From positions 1-29,594 of the forward strand of contig JBIIJL010000020.1 of the NCBI GenBank assembly GCA_044233795.1: a stretch of DNA of 29,594 nt, read 5' to 3'. The stretch comes from JBIIJL01 sp044233795 (GTDB lineage Bacteria > Pseudomonadota > Gammaproteobacteria > Legionellales > Legionellaceae). Made by a program: the position numbers and the translations under genes. Position 1 is the stretch's first letter; every line of letters begins with the position of its first letter. The notes beneath the pieces were generated by a model. The model worked only from the letters and a program-made list of their open reading frames with translations. It ran no database searches and was not told the origin of the DNA. This document shows positions 22,702-29,594 of this stretch, in pieces.

Positions 22702-25495
22702 TTATAAAGACACATTGAATCTTCCGCAAACAGACTTTCCTATGAAAGCCAGTTTGGCCGTTCGTGAGCCACAGATGCTGGCTGATTGGGTCACAAGTGG
22801 AGTGTATGAAAAGATAAGAGCGAAACGCAAAGGCGCCAAACGCTTTATTCTTCACGATGGCCCCCCCTATGCAAATGGACATCTTCATTGTGGTCATGCG
22901 TTAAATAAAATTCTTAAGGATATTATCGTTAAATCAAAGACCCTAAATGGATTTGATGCGCCTTTTGTGCCGGGTTGGGACTGTCATGGGTTGCCGGTTG
23001 AGCTGAATGTTGAAAAAAAATTTGGCAAAGTCGGTACAAAACTTACTCCTCGTGAATTCAGGGAACAATGTCGAATATACGCCAGAAGCCAGATTGATAT
23101 TCAGCGCAGTGAATTTCAACGCTTAGGAGTTTTTGGTGATTGGCAGAACCCATATGTCACCATGGATTTTCGTTATGAAGCAAATATTGTTCGCGCATTA
23201 GGAAGGATTTTTGCAAACGGACACCTCCAACAAGGTTATAAACCGGTTCATTGGTGTGTCGAATGTGGTTCGGCTTTAGCAGAAGCAGAAGTTGATTATG
23301 AAGATAAGGTTTCTCCTTCGATTGATGTGGCGTTTTATGCTGATGATCCAGCCTCATTTCTCGTTAAACTCGAGAGCAATTTGGCACTTAAGCCACTCAT
23401 TGTACCTATTTGGACTACGACCCCCTGGACTCTGCCAGCCAATGAGGCCGTGTGCTTACATCCTACACTTGATTATGCCTTTATCGATGCTGGTGATAAA
23501 TATTTTGTCGTTGCACAGGCTTTGGTTGACGATGTAATGGAGCGTTATAAGGTAAAAAATTACGCTGTAGCCGGCATTGTCAAAGGCCAAGTTTTAGAGC
23601 ATCTTAGGTTGAAACATCCTTTTATCGACCGTGTCGTTCCAGTGGTATTAGGTCAGCACGTCACCACTGATTCTGGCACTGGTGCAGTGCATACGGCACC
23701 TGCGCATGGGCCTGATGATTATCATGTTGGCCTTGAGTATCAATTGCCACTTATTAATCCTGTTCTTAAAAATGGATGTTTTGCAGAGGACGTGCATTAT
23801 TTTGCAGGACTTCATGTTTTAAAAGCGAATCCAATTGTTCTTGATGTTTTGAAAACGCACCATGTTTTACTTTGTAGCGAAGAGCTTAAGCACAGTTACC
23901 CACATTGTTGGCGACATAAAACGCCGATGATTTTCTTAGCTACCCCGCAGTGGTTTGTAGCGATGGATAAAAACGGTTTGCGCAATCAGTTGCTTTTGCA
24001 AATTGAACAGGTGCGCTGGGTGCCCGATTGGGGCAAAGCACGCATTCATAACATGGTTGATGGAAGGCCTGATTGGTGTATTTCAAGACAGAGGGCTTGG
24101 AATACACCAATGCCTCTTTTTGTGCATAAAACAACAGGAGAACCACATCCAAACACTGTAGAGCTTATCGAACGGGTTGCACAGTTGATGGAAGAAGGTG
24201 GGATTGATGCTTGGTTTGATTTAGATATTGATGCGTTCTTAGGTCAAGAGGCGTTAGTTTACGAAAAAGTAACTGATACGCTTGATGTATGGTTTGATTC
24301 AGGGGTTTCGCATTTTGGTGTGCTAAAAGAGGGGGAATCGCTAGGTTATCCTGCTGATGTTTACCTTGAGGGCTCAGATCAGCATCGTGGTTGGTTTAAC
24401 TCATCTCTTACGACAGCTGTTGCGATGTATGGACAACCGCCATATAAAACAGTTTTGACCCACGGATATACAGTCGATGCTGAGGGTAAAAAACTCTCTA
24501 AATCAAAAGGAAATTATGTGGCTCTTGATAAGCTCATAGAGCAGCACGGTGCTGATATTTTACGTTTGTGGGTGTCATCTACAGACTATCGGAATGAAGT
24601 TAGTATTTCAGAAGAAATCATAAAACGTAATGCTGATGCTTACCGACGAATCAGAAATACCGCGCGATTTTTATTGGCCAATTTGTTTGACTTCGATCCG
24701 CTTTTGCACCAAGTTCAAAATGAGAATATGGTACTTCTGGACAAGTGGGCGATTGCACGAACAGAAGAGTTACAGCAAGAGATAATCAATGCTTATGACG
24801 CTTACCACTTCCACGTGATTTATCAAAAAATTCATAATTTTTGTGCAGTAGATTTAGGAAGTTTTTACCTTGATATTATCAAGGATAGGCAATACACAAC
24901 ACCTGTAAATAGCATTGCGAGACGATCATGTCAAACTGCGATGTTTCATATTGTGCAAGCATTAACACGTTGGCTTGCGCCAATTTTATCTTTTACTGCT
25001 GAAGAAATTTGGCGAGCAGTGCCAGGGTTTAATGGTGAGTCAATCTTTTTACAGCAATGGTATCAAGCATTTCCTAAGATTACTGATGTAAGTATGGATG
25101 ATTGGCTACAGCTGCAGGCTGCTCGAGATGAAATTAATAAAGCCTTAGAAACTGCTCGTCAAGAGGGCCTGATAGGCTCAGGACTTGCTGCTGAGGTAAC
25201 CTTATATGCAGATGAGCACACGTTTGATCTTTTAGAGAAACTTCAAGATGAATTACGATTTCTTTTGATCACATCTAAAGCGAATGTGCGGAAATTAAGT
25301 GAGGCCTCTGATGATCTTGCAAGCCAGGATAGAGTCGCGGGTGTTTTAGTCAGTGTTCGGGCAAGTGATGCTCCTAAATGTGGTCGCTGTTGGCACCGTC
25401 GAGAAGATGTGGGGATTGATAATACTCATCCTGAATTATGCAAGCGTTGTGTAGAAAACATTACAGGTTATGATGAACAGAGGCGTTTTGCATGA
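22694..25495 (+). CDS. ileS: Isoleucyl-tRNA synthetase
   Basis: Class I synthetase charging tRNA-Ile. The 933 residues are close to E. coli (938). Motifs in order: the HIGH-type signature reads HCGH at 65-68 in PPYANGHLHCGH, the CP1 editing domain includes WTTTPWTLPANEAV and TDSGTGAVHTAPAHGPDDY, the class signature KLSKSKGNY is near 600, and the C-terminal zinc site has Cys896, Cys899, Cys916 and Cys919. This is the eubacterial-type IleRS. The start lies inside ribF, and the stop overlaps the lspA start (ATGA), so the three genes are translationally coupled. Confidence 0.98.
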   Translation: MADYKDTLNLPQTDFPMKASLAVREPQMLADWVTSGVYEKIRAKRKGAKRFILHDGPPYANGHLHCGHALNKILKDIIVKSKTLNGFDAPFVPGWDCHGLPVELNVEKKFGKVGTKLTPREFREQCRIYARSQIDIQRSEFQRLGVFGDWQNPYVTMDFRYEANIVRALGRIFANGHLQQGYKPVHWCVECGSALAEAEVDYEDKVSPSIDVAFYADDPASFLVKLESNLALKPLIVPIWTTTPWTLPANEAVCLHPTLDYAFIDAGDKYFVVAQALVDDVMERYKVKNYAVAGIVKGQVLEHLRLKHPFIDRVVPVVLGQHVTTDSGTGAVHTAPAHGPDDYHVGLEYQLPLINPVLKNGCFAEDVHYFAGLHVLKANPIVLDVLKTHHVLLCSEELKHSYPHCWRHKTPMIFLATPQWFVAMDKNGLRNQLLLQIEQVRWVPDWGKARIHNMVDGRPDWCISRQRAWNTPMPLFVHKTTGEPHPNTVELIERVAQLMEEGGIDAWFDLDIDAFLGQEALVYEKVTDTLDVWFDSGVSHFGVLKEGESLGYPADVYLEGSDQHRGWFNSSLTTAVAMYGQPPYKTVLTHGYTVDAEGKKLSKSKGNYVALDKLIEQHGADILRLWVSSTDYRNEVSISEEIIKRNADAYRRIRNTARFLLANLFDFDPLLHQVQNENMVLLDKWAIARTEELQQEIINAYDAYHFHVIYQKIHNFCAVDLGSFYLDIIKDRQYTTPVNSIARRSCQTAMFHIVQALTRWLAPILSFTAEEIWRAVPGFNGESIFLQQWYQAFPKITDVSMDDWLQLQAARDEINKALETARQEGLIGSGLAAEVTLYADEHTFDLLEKLQDELRFLLITSKANVRKLSEASDDLASQDRVAGVLVSVRASDAPKCGRCWHRREDVGIDNTHPELCKRCVENITGYDEQRRFA

Positions 25496-25962
25496 AAAAA
25501 TGGCCGTGGCTGTTAATTACCCTTGGTGTGATATTTGCTGATCAATTCACCAAGATATGGGCGTTGCGCGATTTAGTACCTTATCAATCTAAAGTTATTT
25601 TTCCAATGCTCAATTTTACGCTTGCTTTTAATACTGGCGCTGCATTTAGCTTTTTACACAGCAGTGGCGTCTGGCATCATTGGTTTTTTATGGCATTTAG
25701 CCTGGGAATGAGTGTGGTGCTGTTCATATGGTTGCTTATGCTCGATGCCAGTGAGCGTTTACAGTTATTCTCGCTTTGTTTGATATTGGCGGGGGCGTTA
25801 GGGAATGTAATCGATAGATTTAAATTAGGCCATGTCGTTGATTTTATAGATGTATACTATGGTCAGCATCACTGGCCAGTATTTAATGTTGCAGATAGCG
25901 CTATTTGTGTGGGGGCGGTATTATTGTTTATTGAGTTAACTCATCGTCAACGCAGTACTTAA
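25492..25962 (+). CDS. lspA: Lipoprotein signal peptidase II
   Basis: LspA is an inner-membrane aspartyl protease that removes signal peptides from diacylglyceryl-modified prolipoproteins, here including PilP and the efflux lipoprotein. The 156 residues have four membrane helices, the NTGAAFSF motif (47-54), GNVIDR (104-109), and the two catalytic aspartates in VVDF (Asp117) and FNVAD (Asp135). Start overlaps ileS by four bases. The last 27 bases overlap the convergent aldolase-like gene; no terminator is seen downstream on this strand. Confidence 0.97.
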   Translation: MKKWPWLLITLGVIFADQFTKIWALRDLVPYQSKVIFPMLNFTLAFNTGAAFSFLHSSGVWHHWFFMAFSLGMSVVLFIWLLMLDASERLQLFSLCLILAGALGNVIDRFKLGHVVDFIDVYYGQHHWPVFNVADSAICVGAVLLFIELTHRQRST

Positions 25963-26490
25963 TGATTGCAGCTGCTTATAATCAGGATTGATGATGCTCA
26001 CTGCAGCGACGGCAGGTAAACTTAGAAAATGTTCAATTTCTTCGCCTTCAATTTCAGCAGGAAATAACCTTAGGAGTGGCAAATATTTATTTAACAGGGC
26101 GCAAAAATCGAGTTTGGCAGGAAACGGCTTGACATTTTTGCAGCCAAAAGACATTGCATGCATTGCCTCAGAGAGGGTTGCAACACCCGGTATGTAGTTC
26201 ATTGAGTAGAGATCAGCGGTTTGTGCAATGGCAGGTAAGAACCCTGGGCTTGTTGCGAAATGGGCTCCTGCTGTATATGAGTCCTCGAGCTGTTGGGTGG
26301 TGAGAATATTTCCAGCCCCTACACGAAGCATAGGAAAATGATGTAATACGCTGGTTAGCGTATTACTATCTATAGAATTAATCTCTACAACTAAAAAATG
26401 AGCTTTAATAAGTTCAGCGAGTCTATCGAATAAAAGCACATCAACGTCTAGGGTAATGATAATCGATTGATTTTGTGTGAGCTGTTCCAT
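25936..26490 (-). CDS. KDPG/KHG aldolase-like protein, shortened
   Basis: The 184-residue protein resembles Eda, the class I aldolase cleaving 2-keto-3-deoxy-6-phosphogluconate to pyruvate and glyceraldehyde-3-phosphate. Matching segments: LRVGAGNIL (55-63), AGAHFATSPG (74-83), YIPGVATLSEAM (99-110) and VKPFPAK (120-126), whose Lys121 aligns with the Schiff-base lysine; Glu36 in VVEIN aligns with the catalytic Glu. However the normal VTLRT strand is INSID, and the protein is about 25-30 residues shorter than E. coli Eda (213). Activity may have drifted. No Edd or kdgK neighbour is present. It ends inside lspA (27-base convergent overlap) and has a weak ribosome site. Confidence 0.75.
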   Translation of the reverse strand: MEQLTQNQSIIITLDVDVLLFDRLAELIKAHFLVVEINSIDSNTLTSVLHHFPMLRVGAGNILTTQQLEDSYTAGAHFATSPGFLPAIAQTADLYSMNYIPGVATLSEAMHAMSFGCKNVKPFPAKLDFCALLNKYLPLLRLFPAEIEGEEIEHFLSLPAVAAVSIINPDYKQLQSLSTALTMS

Positions 26491-26509
26491 TATCTGTCAT
26501 TCAACGGTG

Positions 26510-26552
26510 TTTAACATGAAGCCATGTTAAAAGAGTTAAATCGTGATAGCAA
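26510..26552 (-). promoter_or_regulatory. Promoter and operator-like palindrome before the aldolase-like gene
   Basis: TTTAACATG (26510-26518) and CATGTTAAA (26523-26531) are perfect nine-base arms around AAGC. On the minus strand TTGCTA (26552-26547) and TAACAT (26529-26524), 17 bases apart, form a weak promoter whose -10 lies inside the palindrome. A repressor site is a natural reading; a stem-loop in the leader is the alternative. Confidence 0.4.
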
Positions 26553-26583
26553 GTGTTTGCTAAGTGTAGGTCGAAAATAGGTC

Positions 26584-26605
26584 AGTGCCCGTGAAACAGG
26601 GCACT
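26584..26605 (-). terminator. Intrinsic terminator of the 557-residue protein gene
   Basis: AGTGCCC and GGGCACT pair perfectly around an eight-base loop, starting 11 bases after the stop codon at 26617. On the minus strand a short TATTTT run follows shortly after, giving a moderate intrinsic terminator. Confidence 0.55.
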
Positions 26606-26616
26606 TAGCAGGATGA

Positions 26617-28290
26617 TTAGCGAGGCTCTGGTCGAGGAGATTTCCTAAAAGGTGTCGGTGCGGTTAATGAGCTCTCTTCTTGGGCTTGTGATTCTTTACC
26701 AATATCTCCACCAAGCCCTGGCAAATCAGCTCTTTGTAGTAGTAACCGCATGGTTTGTTGTGGGATAGGCATCCCGGGTTTTAATCCGTTGACTTGTTTT
26801 TGTAATTCTGTATTACCACTATTTGCGATTATCTTTTTAAGCCAAATGAGCCCTTGCTCAGAAGGTCGTCCTTTGCTCATCAATTCTAAAACGTGTCGAT
26901 ATGTCTCTGTGGTTGATGTGGGTTTTTGGCGCGTTTTGTCTTCGTCGGTGCGCCCAGCGGATGCGCTGCTTGGGCTATTGGGTAAGGGGCTTAGCGCAGG
27001 TTTTGTTGCAGGTCTACTTAAACTCATTGCTTCATTGGCGTTTGCCTTGGCGGCTTGTATCTGTGTCAGTTGGTTGGTTAATAACAAAATCTCCTGTTGC
27101 AAGGTCTCGCTATGACGAACCAATGGTTCTTTCTTCGCTTGAAATGCGGTAGTTTCTAGCCCTTGGTTTTGTGTTATCAGTGCCTTTACGCCCGTCATTT
27201 CAGCGAGGCGTTTTTGATATGAACGTTCAGCTTTATCAATCTCTTCGGGAGATAGTTGGTTTTCTGATTGACCAGTGCGTAATAGCAGCATTTTGCCTTC
27301 TTTGTTAACGATTTTATATTCAGATGGTACAATGAAATCCACATCATGAAACGATTTAGCTGGCTCAAGGCTGCCATCTTCATTTCTTTTGAGCATTATT
27401 TTTTCTTGCTTAATGACTGAGAGCAAGTCTTTTAAAACGGCCACATGGATGTTCCGAGCGTTATTGGTCTGTAAACGAGCACGTGCTGCTTCTTCCTCAC
27501 CACTATCTAAAAGGGCGCTAATTTCATCGTTTTCTGTATCAATTGCTGTGGAAAGTTGAGATATTCTCTCTTCAATTCGTGCAATTTTGGTATCATTGTC
27601 TTCAGGAAGTTCCGATATCTCGTGAAAGGCATCGTCAATCTGCTCATCAAATGTTTGATATTTTTCTACCAAGACGGTTTCATCCCTTTGAAGTAATTCG
27701 AGGGCTTTTTCAAGTTTATCTGATTCATCAAATTTATTTTTCAGGGTATCTTCAAGTGCCTCCTCTGATTGTTCGTAGGCTCTTGTACTTTCAGCAAAGA
27801 CCTCAGTCTGCACAGACGTTTTAGAAGCTTGATTTCCTTCAGATGCGTGTTTGTGTATAAGCTCTCGGATAAAATCACGGATGCGTTCAGCTTTAGCGTC
27901 TTCTCGATAGATTAACGCGAGCAAAAGAAAAACCTTGATGCGTTGTTCAAGGCGTATGGCTTCGAGATTTTCTTCCATAGCTTGTTGTTGCATTACAGCC
28001 ATCTCGGCGATTTCTTCTTCGATCATTTCTAAGACGGTTTCGCCTGCCGGTGAATGTAGGAAAGCGATAACGTCGGTAGAATTTTGTAGGCCATAGTAAC
28101 TTAATAGTCGGACTGCAAGCCCTTCAACATCTTCTTCTAGTATTTTAGGTTTAGCACTACTCTGTATAGAGGTTTCTGCGTCAGCAAGCCATTGGTCAAG
28201 TGTCTCTTTGGATATCGTTATCTCATCACCAGATTTACGGGTTAAACTTAGAAGATTTGTTGCTGGATTATCCTTTTCTGTATCGGGCAT
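26617..28290 (-). CDS. Acidic coiled-coil protein of unknown function, putative effector
   Basis: I do not recognise this 557-residue protein. It is soluble, strongly charged and largely helical, without signal peptide. Residues 50-95 form a distinct small helical unit (EDVEGLAVRLLSYYGLQNSTDVIAFLHSPAGETVLEMIEEEIAEM); 95-120 is Gln/Glu-rich; 120-128 is a short hydrophobic run (FLLLALIY), too short for a firm membrane helix; 165-300 is predicted coiled coil by heptad-like Leu/Ile spacing; 350-420 is a second coiled coil. Residues 425-460 are a Pro/Ser/Thr linker, 463-525 a helical C-terminal unit, and the tail carries a Glu-rich patch (KESQAQEESS) of the type noted in Dot/Icm substrates. It has its own promoter and terminator. 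Secretion is inference only. Confidence 0.7.
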   Translation of the reverse strand: MPDTEKDNPATNLLSLTRKSGDEITISKETLDQWLADAETSIQSSAKPKILEEDVEGLAVRLLSYYGLQNSTDVIAFLHSPAGETVLEMIEEEIAEMAVMQQQAMEENLEAIRLEQRIKVFLLLALIYREDAKAERIRDFIRELIHKHASEGNQASKTSVQTEVFAESTRAYEQSEEALEDTLKNKFDESDKLEKALELLQRDETVLVEKYQTFDEQIDDAFHEISELPEDNDTKIARIEERISQLSTAIDTENDEISALLDSGEEEAARARLQTNNARNIHVAVLKDLLSVIKQEKIMLKRNEDGSLEPAKSFHDVDFIVPSEYKIVNKEGKMLLLRTGQSENQLSPEEIDKAERSYQKRLAEMTGVKALITQNQGLETTAFQAKKEPLVRHSETLQQEILLLTNQLTQIQAAKANANEAMSLSRPATKPALSPLPNSPSSASAGRTDEDKTRQKPTSTTETYRHVLELMSKGRPSEQGLIWLKKIIANSGNTELQKQVNGLKPGMPIPQQTMRLLLQRADLPGLGGDIGKESQAQEESSLTAPTPFRKSPRPEPR

Positions 28291-28326
28291 AGTTTGTCTC
28301 TTAATTAAGTTAACCTACTATTAGTA

Positions 28327-28355
28327 ATTATACACAGGATTTGCTGTGTATTCAA
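28327..28355 (-). promoter_or_regulatory. Promoter with embedded palindrome for the 557-residue protein gene
   Basis: On the minus strand TTGAAT (28355-28350) and a perfect TATAAT (28332-28327) are 17 bases apart. The inverted repeat ATACACAG-GATTTG-CTGTGTAT (28330-28351) fills the spacer and touches both hexamers, the classic position of a repressor or MerR-type activator site. Transcription would begin near 28320, 30 bases before the ATG. Confidence 0.55.
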
Positions 28356-28431
28356 TATACATAATGTCCGTTATGAAATCCGTAGTCGATCATTCGATCA
28401 CGCGCGTCTTGTGAAGCATTACCTAGGATGC

Positions 28432-28881
28432 TTATGGCCAACATTGGTGGGCATGGCCTAAAGGAAGGCCCGAAGGTCCTGCAGTGATATTTTTGGTCCC
28501 ACTTTCGTTAAAGAGCAGAGATTGGCATAAGGTATCTTGAGTAGCTTGCGCTCCTAACGGGGTAGCTTTTAATATAAAAAAGTTATGATGTGCATTGACA
28601 ATAGACAATTGATACCATCCATGGGGGGTAATACTGCTTGTTAATAAATCTTGAGTGCTTCCTGAACCAATGCTCGCACTGTGATAGGTGTGGTGTTGCC
28701 CATAATACTGCTCCATGCGATTGGCTAAGTCAAGGAGTGCTGTTTGTGCCTCAAGCCGACGTGCGCGTATCAGTATGTCTTGGTAGAGGGGTGTAGCAAT
28801 CGCCCACAAAATACCAGTAACAGCAAGGACTGCGACAAGTTCAATAAGAGTAAACCCTAAACTTAAATCAGCTCGTTTCAT
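28432..28881 (-). CDS. pilE: Type IV pilin-like protein, PilE type
   Basis: This 149-residue prepilin has a nine-residue leader (MKRADLSLG) cut by PilD before FTLIELVAVLAV. The Glu at mature position 5 is retained, followed by the hydrophobic assembly helix. The following RRLEAQTALLDLANRMEQYYGQHHTY is the conserved alpha-1 end of the PilE/minor-pilin subgroup. Two cysteines near the end (Cys120 and Cys147) could form the disulfide loop. It may be a minor pilin made into the pilus built by PilMNOPQ at the other end of the window. It stands alone, with no fimU/pilV/pilW/pilX/pilY1 genes beside it. No clear ribosome site. Confidence 0.88.
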   Translation of the reverse strand: MKRADLSLGFTLIELVAVLAVTGILWAIATPLYQDILIRARRLEAQTALLDLANRMEQYYGQHHTYHSASIGSGSTQDLLTSSITPHGWYQLSIVNAHHNFFILKATPLGAQATQDTLCQSLLFNESGTKNITAGPSGLPLGHAHQCWP

Positions 28882-28925
28882 TGGTGATGAATCAATACAA
28901 AGGTTGGTTTTTCCATGGGCTGTCG

Positions 28926-28954
28926 ACTATACCAAAGCTTCAATTTACTTTCGA
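28926..28954 (-). promoter_or_regulatory. Possible promoter of the pilin gene
   Basis: On the minus strand TCGAAA (28954-28949) and TATAGT (28931-28926) are 17 bases apart, each a moderate match, ending 45 bases before the pilin ATG. The era and pilin genes diverge from this 153-base gap; no good era promoter was found (TATACT at 28980-28985 lacks a -35). Confidence 0.35.
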
Positions 28955-29034
28955 TAGAAAAAACATGCTCAGGACTCTATATACTAGAAGCGGATCCTGA
29001 TAACATGGTTTAAAAGTAAACAGGATTTTTATAC

Positions 29035-29594
29035 ATGACAACATATTGTGGATATATTGCATTGGTAGGGCGGCCAAATGTTGGCAAATCAACATTACTG
29101 AACCGTATTTTACAACAAAAACTAAGCATCACCTCACGTAAACCGCAAACGACGAGACATAGTTTGCTCGGTATTGATACCGATGGTTCCTACCAATCGA
29201 TTTATGTTGATACACCAGGTATTCATCAGGGTTCAAAAAAGATGATGAACCGCTTGATGAATAAAACCGCCATTACAGTGTTACGAGATGTGGATATTAT
29301 CGCCTTTTTGGTCGATGGGACCCATTGGACAGAGGAAGACGAGTACGTTCTAAAGCTTATCAAACAAACTTCAGCGCCTTGTTATTTGTTGGTGAATAAA
29401 GTTGATAAGATTAATGATAAAGGCGTATTGCTTCCTTGGATACAAGATATAAGTGTGCGCCATGATTTTAAAGCCATTATTCCTTTGTCTGCAAAAACTG
29501 GCGATCAAGTTGATACATTTACAGCACAACTTAAAAAAGATATGCCCGAAGGACTGCATTTATTTGGTGAGGAAGAAATTACCGATCGCCCGAT
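29035..29594 (+). CDS. era: GTPase Era, 5' part (cut by window end)
   Basis: Era is an essential GTPase that binds the 3' end of 16S rRNA and assists 30S ribosome maturation. The visible 186 residues contain the G domain: G1 GRPNVGKST at 12-20, switch I KPQTTRH at 36-42 with the G2 Thr, G3 DTPG at 59-62, G4 NKVD at 121-124 and a SAKTG G5 near 152. The C-terminal KH RNA-binding domain lies beyond the window. AGGA precedes the ATG by nine bases. It is probably not followed by recO in this window because the sequence ends first. Confidence 0.95.
   Translation, partial: MTTYCGYIALVGRPNVGKSTLLNRILQQKLSITSRKPQTTRHSLLGIDTDGSYQSIYVDTPGIHQGSKKMMNRLMNKTAITVLRDVDIIAFLVDGTHWTEEDEYVLKLIKQTSAPCYLLVNKVDKINDKGVLLPWIQDISVRHDFKAIIPLSAKTGDQVDTFTAQLKKDMPEGLHLFGEEEITDRP

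Noticed and set aside
26750..27152. Plus-strand frames of 121 and 83 codons
   Set aside because: Both are antisense to the 557-residue coiled-coil gene, overlap each other in different frames and resemble no protein.
1..29594. CRISPR arrays, tRNA or rRNA genes
   Set aside because: No regularly spaced repeats and no cloverleaf or rRNA-like sequence were recognised on either strand by reading; a dedicated scan was not possible.

Overview
The window looks like chromosome of a host-associated gammaproteobacterium, most likely in the order Legionellales (Legionella/Coxiella/Berkiella/Aquicella-type). The evidence is moderately AT-rich DNA, the hofMNOPQ/pilMNOPQ-aroK-aroB-damX synteny shared with enterobacteria and Legionella, and three long proteins of the kind these bacteria secrete. 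One of them ends in a eukaryotic CaaX prenylation box. I cannot fix the genus from the sequence alone.

Layout. 1-1656: 5' part of rlmJ (minus), a small acidic protein gene (plus) and folD (minus), which meets the small gene tail to tail. 1956-6968: pilMNOPQ, the inner-membrane alignment complex and secretin of the type IV pilus. 7054-10052: aroK, aroB and a damX-like SPOR/ATPase gene, running on from the pil genes. 10235-16127: a tightly overlapping tripartite RND efflux operon (outer-membrane lipoprotein, adaptor, HAE1 pump) where enterobacteria have dam/rpe. 16128-19513: an accessory patch holding an 815-residue protein with the C-terminal CaaX box CIIM, then a 590-base scar with remnants of two unrelated transposases (IS5-like on plus, IS1182-like on minus). 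19520-21528: a universal stress protein, and on the opposite strand a 500-residue methyltransferase-like protein with a glycine-rich membrane hairpin. 21748-25962: the overlapping housekeeping operon ribF-ileS-lspA. 25936-28881 (minus): a short KDPG-aldolase-like protein, a 557-residue acidic coiled-coil protein and a lone type IV pilin. 29035-end: 5' part of era.

How it works together. The pil genes and the distant pilin belong to one machine: PilM binds PilN in the cytoplasm, PilN/PilO/PilP span the inner membrane and periplasm, PilQ is the outer-membrane pore, and the pilin is a substrate. IleS and LspA follow RibF as in most gammaproteobacteria. The 815-, 500- and 557-residue proteins lie between housekeeping blocks, resemble nothing enzymatic I can name with certainty, and are candidates for secreted (Dot/Icm-type) effectors. 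That role is inferred from architecture, not demonstrated. The most interesting item is the CaaX-tailed protein, whose last four residues would be read by host farnesyltransferase if it enters a eukaryotic cell.
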